Part shown: one piece after another, positions 1-8,783 of the stretch
Layout of the letters: every line of letters begins with the position of its first letter
Numbering within the stretch: the first letter of the stretch is position 1
DNA from: Acidobacteriota bacterium
GTDB lineage: Bacteria; Acidobacteriota; Blastocatellia; Pyrinomonadales; Pyrinomonadaceae
Direction: 5' to 3'
Assembly (NCBI GenBank): GCA_019242475.1
Contig: JAFAVK010000004.1
Location: forward strand, 24,355 to 88,354
Length of the DNA stretch: 64,000 nt
Position numbers and translations under genes: made by a program
Notes under the pieces: model-generated
Told to the model about the DNA's origin: nothing
Databases searched by the model: none
The model's input: only the letters and a program-made list of their open reading frames with translations

Positions 1-1119
1 TACGACCTGCAATTCCTGCCCGACCCCATCGAGACGGACACGGACAACGTCGCGCCGCGCTTCGGCTTCGCCTACTCGCCCAACGAGAAGACGGTCATCC
101 GCGGCAGCTACGGCCTCTTCTACGACCGCATCCCGACGCGCGCCACCTCGAACGCCTTGCAGCGCGACGGCTCGAAGTACGTCGTCGCCATCCTCTCGCG
201 CACGAGTCCGGGCGCGCCCGTCTTCCCTAACGTTCTCGCCGCGCAGCCGTCGGTGCTGACGACGAGGCCGAGCGTCACTCGCATCGACCCCGACATCGAG
301 AACAGCTCAAGCCGGCAGGCGAATTTGCAGATCGAGCGCGAGCTGCCGTGGGATTCGTCCCTCTCGGTCGGCTACATCCGCCTGCGCGGGACGCACATCA
401 TCCTTTCCCGAAACGTCAACGTCCCGCGCTGCTCGGCTGTGATTGACTCGAACTTGTGTAGACCGAATCCGGACTTCGGGAACGTCTCGCGCTTCGAGGG
501 CTCGGGCGATTCTTACTACGACGGGATGGTCGTCTCCTTCAACAAGCGGCAGGGGCGTTGGGCGACCACGCGCATCTCCTACACGCTCTCGAAGGCGATT
601 GACGACTCGGGGAACTTCTTCTTCTCGACGCCGCAGGACAACTTCGACCTGCGCGGCGAGAAGGCTCTGTCCGACAACGACCAGCGCCACCGACTGACCG
701 TGAGCGGGACTTTCGACACGCCCGCCACCTTCGAGAACAGGCTCGCGCGCGGGGCGCTCGGCGGCTTCCGGGTGAGCTACATCTTCACCTACGCGTCGCG
801 CCTGCCCTTCAACGTGCTGGCCGGGAGCGACCTCAACGGCGACTCGAACAACAACGACCGCCCGCGCGGGCTGGGCCGGAACACCGGGCGCGGCTTCGAC
901 TTCGCCTCGTTCGACCTGCGCCTCGCGCGCCGCTTCCACCTCACGGAGAAGCTCGGCCTGGAGTTGCTCGCCGAAGGCTTCAACCTTTTCAACCGGGCGA
1001 ACTTCAGCGTGCCGAACAACAACTTCGGGACGGGCGCACAGCCGCCCGCCACGTTCAGGCAGCCGACCGCCGCCCTCGACCCGAGGCAGATTCAACTCGG
1101 GTTCCGGCTCAACTTCTAA
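1..1119 (+). CDS. TonB-dependent receptor, Oar-like, C-terminal part (5' end outside window)
   Basis: Reading frame 1 is open from the first base to the stop at 1119, giving 372 residues of the C-terminal half of an outer-membrane beta-barrel. The visible part has the alternating hydrophobic/aromatic strand pattern of large TonB-dependent receptors, including APRFGFAYSPNEKTVIRGSY near the start, SYTLSKAIDDSGNFF in the middle and a final strand ending in Phe (LGFRLNF), the usual signal for barrel assembly. The segments LLAEGFNLFNRANF and FNVLAGSDLNGDSNNNDRP are typical of the Oar-like receptors with carboxypeptidase-regulatory N-termini that are abundant in Acidobacteriota. The N-terminal plug lies outside the window. 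Substrate unknown. The BNR lipoprotein gene begins 28 bases downstream and is probably co-transcribed. Confidence 0.88.
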   Translation, partial: YDLQFLPDPIETDTDNVAPRFGFAYSPNEKTVIRGSYGLFYDRIPTRATSNALQRDGSKYVVAILSRTSPGAPVFPNVLAAQPSVLTTRPSVTRIDPDIENSSSRQANLQIERELPWDSSLSVGYIRLRGTHIILSRNVNVPRCSAVIDSNLCRPNPDFGNVSRFEGSGDSYYDGMVVSFNKRQGRWATTRISYTLSKAIDDSGNFFFSTPQDNFDLRGEKALSDNDQRHRLTVSGTFDTPATFENRLARGALGGFRVSYIFTYASRLPFNVLAGSDLNGDSNNNDRPRGLGRNTGRGFDFASFDLRLARRFHLTEKLGLELLAEGFNLFNRANFSVPNNNFGTGAQPPATFRQPTAALDPRQIQLGFRLNF

Positions 1120-1147
1120 CCTGCGCAGTGAGAAGGAGAGCCCGTGT

Positions 1148-2638
1148 ATGAGGAAAGAAGTGATGTCGAGTATCAAGCCGACTGCCCGCGCGGCGTTCGC
1201 CACCCTCTGCGCCTTGCTGGCGCTGACGGCGAGCGGTTGCACGCGGACTACGACGCAGGTCGAGAAGCCTCGGACGCCCGCGGCGGACACGGCGACCGCG
1301 ACCGTCAAGGCAACCGCCGCCCCGGCCGTCCGCGTCTCGGCGGAGGGGGCGGAGGCGGCCGAGCCGGCCGTGGCGACCGCGCGCGACGGCACGGCCTACG
1401 TCGCCTGGGTCGAGCACCGCGGCAAGGAGGCCGACGTCTGGCTCGCCCACCTCGACCGCGAAGGCAAGACGTCGGGCACGCCGGTTCGCGTCAACCCGCA
1501 GGCCGGCCAAGCCACGGCCTGGCGCGGCGACCCCCCGACGCTCGCCGTCTCGCCCGACGGCGCCGTCTACGTCGGCTGGACGGCCCGCGACGAGGCGGCC
1601 GAGCACGCCGCCACGCTCTACCTCTCGGCCTCGCTCGACGGCGGCCAGAGCTTCGGGCCTCCGTCGAAGGTCAACGACGACGCGCGGCCCGGCGTCCACG
1701 GCATGCACTCGCTGGCCGTCGGGGAGGGCGGAAGGGTCTTCGTGGCCTGGCTCGACGAGCGCGACATCGAGCCCGTCGCGGCCGACCCCGCGAGCGCGCC
1801 CGCGCACATGCACACGGAGAGCAACCGCGTCGTCTACTTCGCCTCGTCGGCCGACGGCGGCCGAACCTTCTCGCGGAACGTGAAGGTGGCGGGCGAAGTC
1901 TGCCCGTGCTGCAAGACCTCGCTCGCCGTCGGGGAGGACGGGCGGGTCTACGTGGCGTGGCGGCAGGTGCTGCCCGGCAACTACCGGCACATCGCGGTCG
2001 CCGCTTCGGCGGACGGGGGGCGGAGCTTCTCTCCCGCTTCAATCGTGAGCGACGACCGGTGGGAGCTAGCGGGCTGCCCCGTCTCCGGCCCGGCGCTCGC
2101 GGCCGGGGCGGGCGGACGCTTGCGGGTGCTCTGGTACACGGCGGGTGAGGCGGGACGGCCGGGCCTCTACTGGGCGGAGTCAAACGACGGCGGGCGCACC
2201 TTCTCGCCGCGGGCGGCGCTCGCCGAGACGGGCGGGCGCGGCACGCCCGTCCTGCTCAGGGGCGCGGGCGGCGGCTTCAAGGCTGTGTGGGAAGGCAGCG
2301 ACGGGGCGACGCCCGTCACCATGACGGCCGGGTTGAACGTTGAAGGCCGCCCCTCGGAGCCTTCTGCGCTAATAAGCGGGGGCGCGCTTCCGGCGGCGGT
2401 CGAGTCGGGCGGTAAGCTCTTCGTCGCGTACATCGGCGCGGGCGCCGAAGGTCACACCGTCTGGGTCACGCGCGTCGGCGACGACGGCGCAGGCGCTCAG
2501 GATGGACGAGAGCCCTTTGCCGCCGTGGTCTACCAAGGCCGCGGCGGCGTCAAGGCCGTGGCTGCCTCGCCACCTCTTACCGCCGCGTCGTCTCAGCCTT
2601 CGAGCAAAGTCGGGTTTATAATACCCGGCCGTCAATAA
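1148..2638 (+). CDS. BNR/sialidase-fold exported lipoprotein with a CPCC motif
   Basis: A 496-residue protein starting at ATG 1148 behind a GAAGGAG ribosome site. The N-terminus is a lipoprotein-type signal with a hydrophobic stretch at about 13-29 and a candidate lipobox ending in Cys31. The body contains Asp-box repeats ([36 protein letters not shown]) alternating with YVAW-type strands, the mark of a sialidase-like six-bladed beta-propeller. No classical sialidase arginine triad could be identified, so enzymatic sialidase activity is not claimed. Cys252, Cys254 and Cys255 form a CPCC motif in a loop between blades, which suggests a metal or redox site. It follows the TonB receptor gene closely and probably works with it at the cell surface. 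Confidence 0.82.
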   Translation: MRKEVMSSIKPTARAAFATLCALLALTASGCTRTTTQVEKPRTPAADTATATVKATAAPAVRVSAEGAEAAEPAVATARDGTAYVAWVEHRGKEADVWLAHLDREGKTSGTPVRVNPQAGQATAWRGDPPTLAVSPDGAVYVGWTARDEAAEHAATLYLSASLDGGQSFGPPSKVNDDARPGVHGMHSLAVGEGGRVFVAWLDERDIEPVAADPASAPAHMHTESNRVVYFASSADGGRTFSRNVKVAGEVCPCCKTSLAVGEDGRVYVAWRQVLPGNYRHIAVAASADGGRSFSPASIVSDDRWELAGCPVSGPALAAGAGGRLRVLWYTAGEAGRPGLYWAESNDGGRTFSPRAALAETGGRGTPVLLRGAGGGFKAVWEGSDGATPVTMTAGLNVEGRPSEPSALISGGALPAAVESGGKLFVAYIGAGAEGHTVWVTRVGDDGAGAQDGREPFAAVVYQGRGGVKAVAASPPLTAASSQPSSKVGFIIPGRQ

Positions 2639-2760
2639 CTCGGAGCGCCGGAATCCATGCGGGCGTGGCGTGGTCGCCGAACGTGCCGCCGCGCTTCAAG
2701 TCTTCGCCGCAGCCGGGCGGTGAGCAGACTAAGAAGAGAATCGAGTGGAGGACTCAGACG

Positions 2761-3171
2761 ATGGAACTCAAAAGAAGCGGCTCGCAGCCGTCGGGCAGAG
2801 GGCCGGAGGAGTATTTCACCGGCAGCGTGCGCATCGACCCGCTCATGCAGACGGCCGAGCCGGCGCGCGTCAGTTGCGCGCTCGTCACCTTCGAGCCGGG
2901 CGCGAGGTCTGCGTGGCACTGGCACCCGCTCGGGCAGACGCTCGTCGTCACACAGGGCTGCGGCTGGGTGCAGAGCGAGGGCGGCCTGAAGGTGGAGATA
3001 CGCGCGGGCGACGTGGTCTGGTGCCCGCCCAAAGAGAGGCACTGGCACGGCGCGACCTCGACGACCGCGATGTCGCACATCGCCATTCAGGAGGCGCTCG
3101 ACGGCAAGGTCGTCGAGTGGATGGAGAAGGTCAGCGACGAGCAGTACCAGGCTAAACCGAGCCGGCCCTGA
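2761..3171 (+). CDS. Single-domain cupin, hydroxynitrile-lyase-like metal-binding protein
   Basis: A 136-residue one-domain cupin. The frame is open further upstream (GTG at 2665), but ATG 2761 is preferred because GGAGG lies about 10 bases before it and the protein then begins exactly where the fold does ([12 protein letters not shown]). Cupin motif 1 supplies His53, His55 and Gln59 ([10 protein letters not shown]) and motif 2 supplies His94 (PKERHWHG), a three-His/one-Gln metal site. This pattern and numbering match, from memory, the manganese cupin hydroxynitrile lyase of the acidobacterium Granulicella tundricola; Ala40 and Val42 near the active site also agree. Relatives are often annotated as carboxymuconolactone-decarboxylase-associated cupins. 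The physiological substrate is unknown. A strong hairpin follows the gene. Confidence 0.85.
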   Translation: MELKRSGSQPSGRGPEEYFTGSVRIDPLMQTAEPARVSCALVTFEPGARSAWHWHPLGQTLVVTQGCGWVQSEGGLKVEIRAGDVVWCPPKERHWHGATSTTAMSHIAIQEALDGKVVEWMEKVSDEQYQAKPSRP

Positions 3172-3488
3172 CCTTGAGCCGCCTCATACAAAGGGCATGG
3201 CGTCGGATCGTGACCGGCACGACTGGCACGCGCGCCTAAAACAGATGCTTTGAGGGCCGACGAATAAGCGGTATTCGTCGGCCCCCTTGCTACTTATCCG
3301 TAAATGTAACCCTCGACCCCTCCGGCTCAGGAGAAGCAGTGCATGGGCCGATTGTTCAGGACTGTGACGGCTCCGGGGCGGCACCACCGGCCACAAAGAA
3401 ATAGCCTGTTAAAGGCGCGGCTGCTATGATTAGCCTTCCCTTTAACACGAGGAGAACGCCTTTCGAGTAGTCAGGGGTCGGCCGCGGT
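3172..3488. other. Intergenic region between cupin gene and che operon
   Basis: This 317-base gap holds a perfect 13-bp hairpin near its centre (listed separately) and, nearer the chemotaxis genes, a possible -10 box TATGAT at 3425-3430 without a convincing -35 partner. A GAGGAG sequence near 3449 is not followed by a usable start codon. No coding region or RNA gene was recognised. Confidence 0.5.
3254..3284 (+). terminator. Hairpin, probable terminator of the cupin transcript
   Basis: A perfect 13-bp inverted repeat (3254-3266 with 3272-3284) encloses a 5-base loop and lies 83 bases after the cupin stop codon. The stem is GC-rich at its base. The downstream sequence is C-rich with only scattered Ts, so it is not a textbook intrinsic terminator, but its position between two transcription units fits termination. 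Confidence 0.5.
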
Positions 3489-3872
3489 ATGAGCAACATT
3501 TTAATTGTAGACGATTCACCGACCATGCGGCGGATGGTGACGGCCTCGCTTCGCGCCCTGCCGGGCGCCAGCTTCGGCGAGGCGGGCAGCGGCCTCGAAG
3601 CGATAGAGCGCGTGGCGCTCGCACCCGTACACCTGATCATCCTCGACCTGAACATGCCGGACATGCACGGCCTTGAGGTGCTGGATTTCCTGCGGCGCCA
3701 CCAGGCTTACAAGGACATCCCCGTCATCGTGCTGACGACCCGGGGCGACGCGGCGAGCCGCGCGAACGCGCTCGCCGCGGGCGCCTCCCTGTACCTGACC
3801 AAGCCGTTCGCGCCGCAGACGTTGGCCGCGCAGGCGCAAGCCTTACTGCACTCTCATCCGGAAAGGGCCTAG
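3489..3872 (+). CDS. cheY: CheY-like single-domain response regulator
   Basis: A 127-residue receiver domain with no output domain. It has the acidic pair Asp8-Asp9 (VDDSPTMRR), the phospho-acceptor Asp53 (IILDLNMPDMHG), the conserved Thr of VLTTRG and the Lys of TKPF. It is the first gene of the chemosensory operon, and its stop codon overlaps the GTG start of cheA by one base, so the two are probably translationally coupled. It most likely takes phosphate from the CheA encoded next to it and passes the signal to a motility machine or other target. A second CheY-like gene lies near the end of the operon; with CheC but no CheZ, one of the two could act as a phosphate sink. Confidence 0.93.
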   Translation: MSNILIVDDSPTMRRMVTASLRALPGASFGEAGSGLEAIERVALAPVHLIILDLNMPDMHGLEVLDFLRRHQAYKDIPVIVLTTRGDAASRANALAAGASLYLTKPFAPQTLAAQAQALLHSHPERA

Positions 3873-5941
3873 TGTCAGACTCCAACCCCGACGGCGGCGA
3901 GTTCTTCGCGCAGTTCCTCGACGACTACTTCGCCGAGTGCGACGAGCACCTGACGCTCGTGCGCCGCCACCTGCTCGCACTCGAAGAGCGGGCCGGGCGC
4001 GCGGGCGTAGACCACGCCCTGCTCGACGAGCTGTTCCGCAGCTTCCACACGCTCAAGGGCATCTCCGGCATGGTCGGCCTCGGCGAGGCGGAACAACTCG
4101 CCCACCACATGGAGAGCTACCTGCGCGCCCTGCGTCAGGGCGAGGCGCGACTCGGACAGGAGGGCGTCGAGGCGCTAATGGTGGGCGTGGTGACGCTCGA
4201 ACAGGTCATCGCCGCGCGCCGCAAAGAGGAGGACGCCCCCGACATCGACGCCACCGTCGCGCGTCTTCAAGCGGTGGTGAACGAGTCGGCCGGCGAGCCC
4301 GTTCAACCCACGCCCGCGGGCGACGTTGACAACGAAACAAGCGCGGAGTCCGAAGGTGGCGCGTCGCGTTCGGGCCGCGCCGGGGCTGCCCGTACGTGGC
4401 GTTTCGAATTCGCGCCGACGCCCGCGCTCTCCGAGCGAGGCGTCAACGTCAACAGCGTGCGCGCCCGTTTGCAAGAGGTCGGGGAGATACTGCGGGCCAC
4501 CCCGCACGTCAGGGGGCAGGGTCAGATTGTCTTCGAGTTCGTCGTCTCGACCGACGCGGACGAGTCGGTCTTCGCCGGTTGGAGCGAGGACAATCTGACC
4601 TACGCGCCGGTCGAAGAGTCCGCACAAGGCAAGGCTCAATCGCCGTCGAGTCAGGCACGCGCCAACGACGCCGAAGGGGCCGCCGGCCCTGTGCCTTTCT
4701 CGACCTCGTCGGGCGGGGCGATGCTCGCGCCGTCGAACGTGGTGCGGGTCGAGCTGTCGCGGCTGGACGATTTGATGAGGCTCATCGGCGAGCTGGTCAC
4801 GAGCCGCGCGCGCATGGAGGACGGGCTGAAAGGTTTGAGGCGGAGCGTGCCCCCGGCCGAGTGGCGCGCGCTGCAAGAGACGAACGCGGCGATGGCTCGG
4901 CAACTGCGCGACCTGCGCGAGGGCGTCATGCGCGTGCGGATGGTGCAGGTCGGCGAAATCTTCGAGCGCATGAAGTTCGTCGTCCGCGACCTCGCGCGCG
5001 AGAGCGGCAAGGAGATCAGGCTCGAACTTCAGGGGCAGGAGACAGAGATCGACAAGTTCCTCGTCGAGCGCATGATGGATCCGCTCCTCCACCTCGTGCG
5101 CAACGCCGTCAGCCACGGGCTTGAGACCGTGGCCGAGCGCGTCGCCGCGGGCAAGCCGCCCGAGGGCAGGCTCGCGCTGCGCGCCGCGACCGCGGGCGAC
5201 AACGTGCTGGTCGAGATTACGGACGACGGGCGCGGCATAGACGCCGAAAGGGTTCTGACGCGCGCGCGGGAACGCGGCCTGGTTGCGGAAGACGCGCGCC
5301 TCGACGACGAGTTGTTACTGCAACTGATTTGCACGCCCGGCTTCTCGACGCGCGACGAGGCCGACCGCGCCAGCGGGCGTGGCGTCGGGATGGACGTGGT
5401 CGCCAGCACCGTCGCGGAACTCGGCGGCACGCTCACGCTCTCGACCGAGAAGGGGCGCGGGACGCGCTTCACGGTCGAGCTGCCGCTGACGCTCGCGGTC
5501 GCGGACGCGCTCATCGCCAGCGTCGGCGGGCAGAGGTTCGCCTTCCCGCAGTCGGCGGTGCGCGAGATCATCGAAGTCGAGCCCGCGTCGGTGAAGGTTC
5601 TGGAGAAGAACGAAATCGTCTCGTACCGCGGCGGCGTGCTGCCGCTGCTGCGGCTGTCGCGCCTCTTCGACCTCGGCGAGCAGACGGAAAAGCCCTTCCA
5701 CGTTTTCGTCATCGGCAGCGGCGCGCACGCCGTCGGGCTGGTCGTCGAACGCGTCATCGGGCAGAGGGAGATAGTCGTGCGCGGGCTGAACGACCCCTTG
5801 GTGAAGGTCGCGGGCGTCGCCGGCGCGACCGACCTCGGCGACGGGCGCCTCGTGCTCATCCTCGACGTGGCCGCACTCAAGGGCGTGGCCTCGGGCGAGC
5901 GGCGGCCCGGAAGAGACGCGCGCGCGCGAACTCCGCGGTGA
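3872..5941 (+). CDS. cheA: CheA chemotaxis histidine kinase
   Basis: A 689-residue kinase starting at a GTG that overlaps the cheY stop. Domains in order: Hpt with phospho-acceptor His59 (SFHTLKG), a linker, an unusual alpha/beta domain at about 174-248 in place of an obvious CheY-binding P2 domain, the P3 dimerisation helices (about 290-360, with VELSRLDDLMRLIGELV), the HATPase core with N-box HLVRNAVSHGLE (407-418), G1 box DDGRGI (451-456) and G2 box GRGVGMDVV (502-510), and a C-terminal CheW-like regulatory domain (about 540-675). All catalytic motifs are intact. It autophosphorylates under control of the receptor-CheW array and phosphorylates the CheY and CheB proteins of this operon. cheW follows after 14 bases. 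Confidence 0.95.
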   Translation: MSDSNPDGGEFFAQFLDDYFAECDEHLTLVRRHLLALEERAGRAGVDHALLDELFRSFHTLKGISGMVGLGEAEQLAHHMESYLRALRQGEARLGQEGVEALMVGVVTLEQVIAARRKEEDAPDIDATVARLQAVVNESAGEPVQPTPAGDVDNETSAESEGGASRSGRAGAARTWRFEFAPTPALSERGVNVNSVRARLQEVGEILRATPHVRGQGQIVFEFVVSTDADESVFAGWSEDNLTYAPVEESAQGKAQSPSSQARANDAEGAAGPVPFSTSSGGAMLAPSNVVRVELSRLDDLMRLIGELVTSRARMEDGLKGLRRSVPPAEWRALQETNAAMARQLRDLREGVMRVRMVQVGEIFERMKFVVRDLARESGKEIRLELQGQETEIDKFLVERMMDPLLHLVRNAVSHGLETVAERVAAGKPPEGRLALRAATAGDNVLVEITDDGRGIDAERVLTRARERGLVAEDARLDDELLLQLICTPGFSTRDEADRASGRGVGMDVVASTVAELGGTLTLSTEKGRGTRFTVELPLTLAVADALIASVGGQRFAFPQSAVREIIEVEPASVKVLEKNEIVSYRGGVLPLLRLSRLFDLGEQTEKPFHVFVIGSGAHAVGLVVERVIGQREIVVRGLNDPLVKVAGVAGATDLGDGRLVLILDVAALKGVASGERRPGRDARARTPR

Positions 5942-5955
5942 CGGTTTGAACGACC

Positions 5956-6435
5956 ATGACGAACATGCAGAACGAAGCCGAGCCCTTCATCCTCTTCGAG
6001 CTGGCCGGGACGACCTACGGCGTCCGCAGCCGCTTCGTGCAACAGGTGGAGATGATCGAGCACGTCACGCCCGTGCCGAACGCGCCCCCGGCCGTCGAGG
6101 GCGTCGTGCTCGCGCGCGGCCAAGTCATCCCGGCGCTCAACCTGCGCGCGCGTTTCGGCTTTGAACGCATTGCTTTCGACCTGCGCTCGCGCCTTGTAGT
6201 TGTCAGCACGGGCGGGCGCACGCTCGGCCTCGTCGTGGACTCGGCGCGGGAGTTCCTGCGCATCCCCGAGGCGGCCGTCGAGCCGCCGCCCGAAGCCATC
6301 ACGGGCCTGAGCGGGAAGTACCTCGAAGGCGTCGCGACCATCAAGGGGCGGATAATTTTAGTCCTCGACCTCGACGAAGTGATTGACCTCGGCGAGCTAC
6401 AGTTGAACGCCGAAGCGCCCGCGGCGTCGGCGTGA
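5956..6435 (+). CDS. cheW: CheW adaptor protein
   Basis: A 159-residue CheW-fold protein (SH3-like pair of beta-barrels) that links the receptor to CheA. Typical features are the opening strand FILFELAGTTYGV, RFVQQVEMIEHVTPVPNAPPAVEGVVLARGQVIPALNLRARFG as the conserved core spread over residues 25 to 67, and the closing strand IILVLDLDEVIDL. It begins 14 bases after cheA and 85 bases before the receptor gene, in the same orientation, so it is part of the operon. Only one stand-alone CheW is present, consistent with one soluble signalling array. Confidence 0.95.
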   Translation: MTNMQNEAEPFILFELAGTTYGVRSRFVQQVEMIEHVTPVPNAPPAVEGVVLARGQVIPALNLRARFGFERIAFDLRSRLVVVSTGGRTLGLVVDSAREFLRIPEAAVEPPPEAITGLSGKYLEGVATIKGRIILVLDLDEVIDLGELQLNAEAPAASA

Positions 6436-6520
6436 CGTTAAGGGACTTTGTTGAAGGTAAAGCAATCATCACGACACTTCTGGCGGGTAGCCTGAAGACT
6501 TCGGCCAACGGGAGACGGAC

Positions 6521-8713
6521 ATGGCAACACAGTTGAGCGGCGCGGGCGTCGGCGGCGGCAGCACGGGGCGTGTGCGGGAACAGGCGGGACAGGTCGCGGA
6601 GGCGGCCCGCGAGATCGCGCGCATCGCGGACGAGGTGACGGCAGGCGCGGAGGCGCAGACGCGCTCGCTCGACTCGGCCGTCAGCCTCGCCAACGAGATG
6701 ACCGCCTCGCTCGGCGAGACGACCACGCAGGCCGAGTCCATCGCGACCTCGACGGAAGAGCTCGTCTCCTCGATCAACGAGACGGCGGCCTCCGTCGAGC
6801 AGGTCAGCGCGAACTCCGCGAGCCTCGCCGCCTCGGTCAACGAGACGGCGGCCTCCATCGAGGAGACGGCCCGCTCCATCGAAAGCGTCACCGGTAGCGC
6901 GCAGGAGATGGCGACCTCCGCCGAGGAGGTGACCTCCGCGATGAACGAGATCGCGGCCTCCGTCAAAAGCGTGAGCGACGACACCGAGGCGCTCGCCGCC
7001 TCGGTCAGCCAGACCGCCGTCAGCATGGAGCAGGTGTCGCGCTCCGTTGACAGCCTCTCGGGGAACGCCGACGACCTCACGGTCTCGGCCGAAGAGACGG
7101 CCTCGTCGATTAACGAGATGGCGGCCTCCATCGAAGAGGTCTCGGCCATGACGGAGAACCTCGCCTCGACGGTCGAGGAAGTTTCAACGTCGATGGAGGA
7201 GATGGCGCGCTCCGTGCAGGGCGTCGCGCAGAACACCGAGCGCATCACCGAGGCGGCGACGGGCGCGGCGACCAGCGCGGCCCAGATGGATCGCTCTTTG
7301 CGCTCGGTCGCCGCGATGACCAAGCAGGCCGAAGAGGTCGCGGGCCGCGTCTCGCGCGAGGCCGAGCAGGGCGGCGCGGCGGCGCAGAAGTCCATTCAGG
7401 GGTTGGGGCGCGTCCGCACTTCGATGGAGCAGTCGGCGGCGGTCATCCGCGAGATGGGTAAGCGCTCGAGTGAGATTGGCGGCATCGTCAACACCATCAA
7501 CGTCATCGCCGAGCGCACCAACATGCTCTCGCTCAACGCCTCCATCGAGGCGGCGCGCGCGGGCGAGGCGGGGCGCGGCTTCGCCGTCGTCGCCGAGGAG
7601 ATACGCAACCTCGCCGACCGCTCGGCACAGGCGACCGCCGACATCGCCGCCATCATCAAGGCGTTGCAGGACGTGGTGCAGGAGGCCGTCGCGGCGTCGA
7701 GCGAGGGCGTGCGCGTGGCGGAAGAGAGCGGTCGCCTCGCGGAGGAAGGCTCCGAAGGGCTGCGCCGGATTCTGAACGGCGTCAACGAGACCGCGCAGAT
7801 CGTCAGCCAGATTGCGCGCGCCACCGACGAGCAGTTGGGCGCGAGCGCGCACGTCGTGACAGCCATCGACACGACCGCGGCGCAGGCCAAGCAGACCACG
7901 GTCGCCACGGGCGAGCAGGCGACGGCCGCGCAGGAGATCGTCAGGGCGACGGCGCACATGCGCAAGACGGCGAAGGAGGTCAGTCAGGCGATGAGTGAGC
8001 AGGGGCGCGCCGCGCGCGAGATCATCAAGGCCGCGCAGAGCACGACGGCCGTCGCCTTGCAGGTGCGCAAGGCTTCGGGCGAGCAGGCCGCGGCGGTCAA
8101 GCAGGTCGCGCAGGCGGTCGAGTCCATGCGCCGGGGCGCGGCCTCGACGGCGCGCGCGCTCGAAGAGCAGGCCACCGCGGGCGAGCAGGTCTCGAAAGAG
8201 TCGGAACGACTGGCGCGCATGATCGCGGGGGTCAGCAAGGCGATGGGGGAACAGGCGACGGCCGCCGCCCAGATCACGACCGCCGCGCACGACATGCGCC
8301 AGCAGTCCGAACAGGTCGCCAAGGCGCTGGGCGAGCAGGCGCGCGCCGCGCGCGACATGACGAACGCCGTCCAGAGTGTCTCCAAAGAGATCGGGCTCAT
8401 CACGCGCTCGAACCGCCAACACCTGACCTCGGCCGAGCAGGTGCTCGGCACGTTGACCGAGATACGGAACATCACCGAACGCAACGCGCAGGGAGTCAAG
8501 GCCACCTTGAGCGGCACCACGAATTTGATCGAGCGTGCCCAACAACTCGCCGATATCATGGGCGACGCGGAAGGGACGGTCGGGAACGGGGCCGTCGGAA
8601 CGTCTCCTTCCGGCGCACGCGCGAACGGGAGGGCACGCCGCCGGAAAAAGAGTCAGGTGACCGACGAGGCTTCCGCCGCGGGCGAGTCGGAGAGGCCCGA
8701 CGGGTCAGAGTAG
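6521..8713 (+). CDS. Soluble methyl-accepting chemotaxis protein without sensor domain
   Basis: A 730-residue protein starting at ATG 6521 behind GGGAGACGGAC. It is almost entirely alpha-helical coiled coil. The diagnostic hairpin tip lies around residues 325-370 (core [20 protein letters not shown], then [18 protein letters not shown]), which binds CheA and CheW. The tip sits in the middle of the protein, so two arms of about 320 residues lead up to and away from it. There is no signal peptide, membrane helix, PAS, HAMP or other recognisable input domain. The arms are built of repeated short units (NETAAS.EE and GEQAAA-like). The C-terminus ends in a basic patch ([13 protein letters not shown]) and an acidic tail. 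The layout recalls the cytoplasmic receptor FrzCD of Myxococcus. CheR and CheB of this operon probably methylate and demethylate it. Confidence 0.9.
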   Translation: MATQLSGAGVGGGSTGRVREQAGQVAEAAREIARIADEVTAGAEAQTRSLDSAVSLANEMTASLGETTTQAESIATSTEELVSSINETAASVEQVSANSASLAASVNETAASIEETARSIESVTGSAQEMATSAEEVTSAMNEIAASVKSVSDDTEALAASVSQTAVSMEQVSRSVDSLSGNADDLTVSAEETASSINEMAASIEEVSAMTENLASTVEEVSTSMEEMARSVQGVAQNTERITEAATGAATSAAQMDRSLRSVAAMTKQAEEVAGRVSREAEQGGAAAQKSIQGLGRVRTSMEQSAAVIREMGKRSSEIGGIVNTINVIAERTNMLSLNASIEAARAGEAGRGFAVVAEEIRNLADRSAQATADIAAIIKALQDVVQEAVAASSEGVRVAEESGRLAEEGSEGLRRILNGVNETAQIVSQIARATDEQLGASAHVVTAIDTTAAQAKQTTVATGEQATAAQEIVRATAHMRKTAKEVSQAMSEQGRAAREIIKAAQSTTAVALQVRKASGEQAAAVKQVAQAVESMRRGAASTARALEEQATAGEQVSKESERLARMIAGVSKAMGEQATAAAQITTAAHDMRQQSEQVAKALGEQARAARDMTNAVQSVSKEIGLITRSNRQHLTSAEQVLGTLTEIRNITERNAQGVKATLSGTTNLIERAQQLADIMGDAEGTVGNGAVGTSPSGARANGRARRRKKSQVTDEASAAGESERPDGSE

Positions 8714-8783
8714 TAAACGTCGCCGTCGTGCCCCGAAGGATTCAAACCTGGCGCGTGCTTTTGTGTGACCGGAGAGTAGCAAC

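Noticed and set aside
1148..2638. True sialidase enzyme
   Set aside because: Only the Asp-box propeller pattern is present; the catalytic Arg triad, Tyr and Glu of sialidases could not be placed.
2665..2760. 32-codon N-terminal extension of the cupin from GTG 2665
   Set aside because: It has no ribosome site and no relation to the fold, while ATG 2761 has GGAGG upstream.
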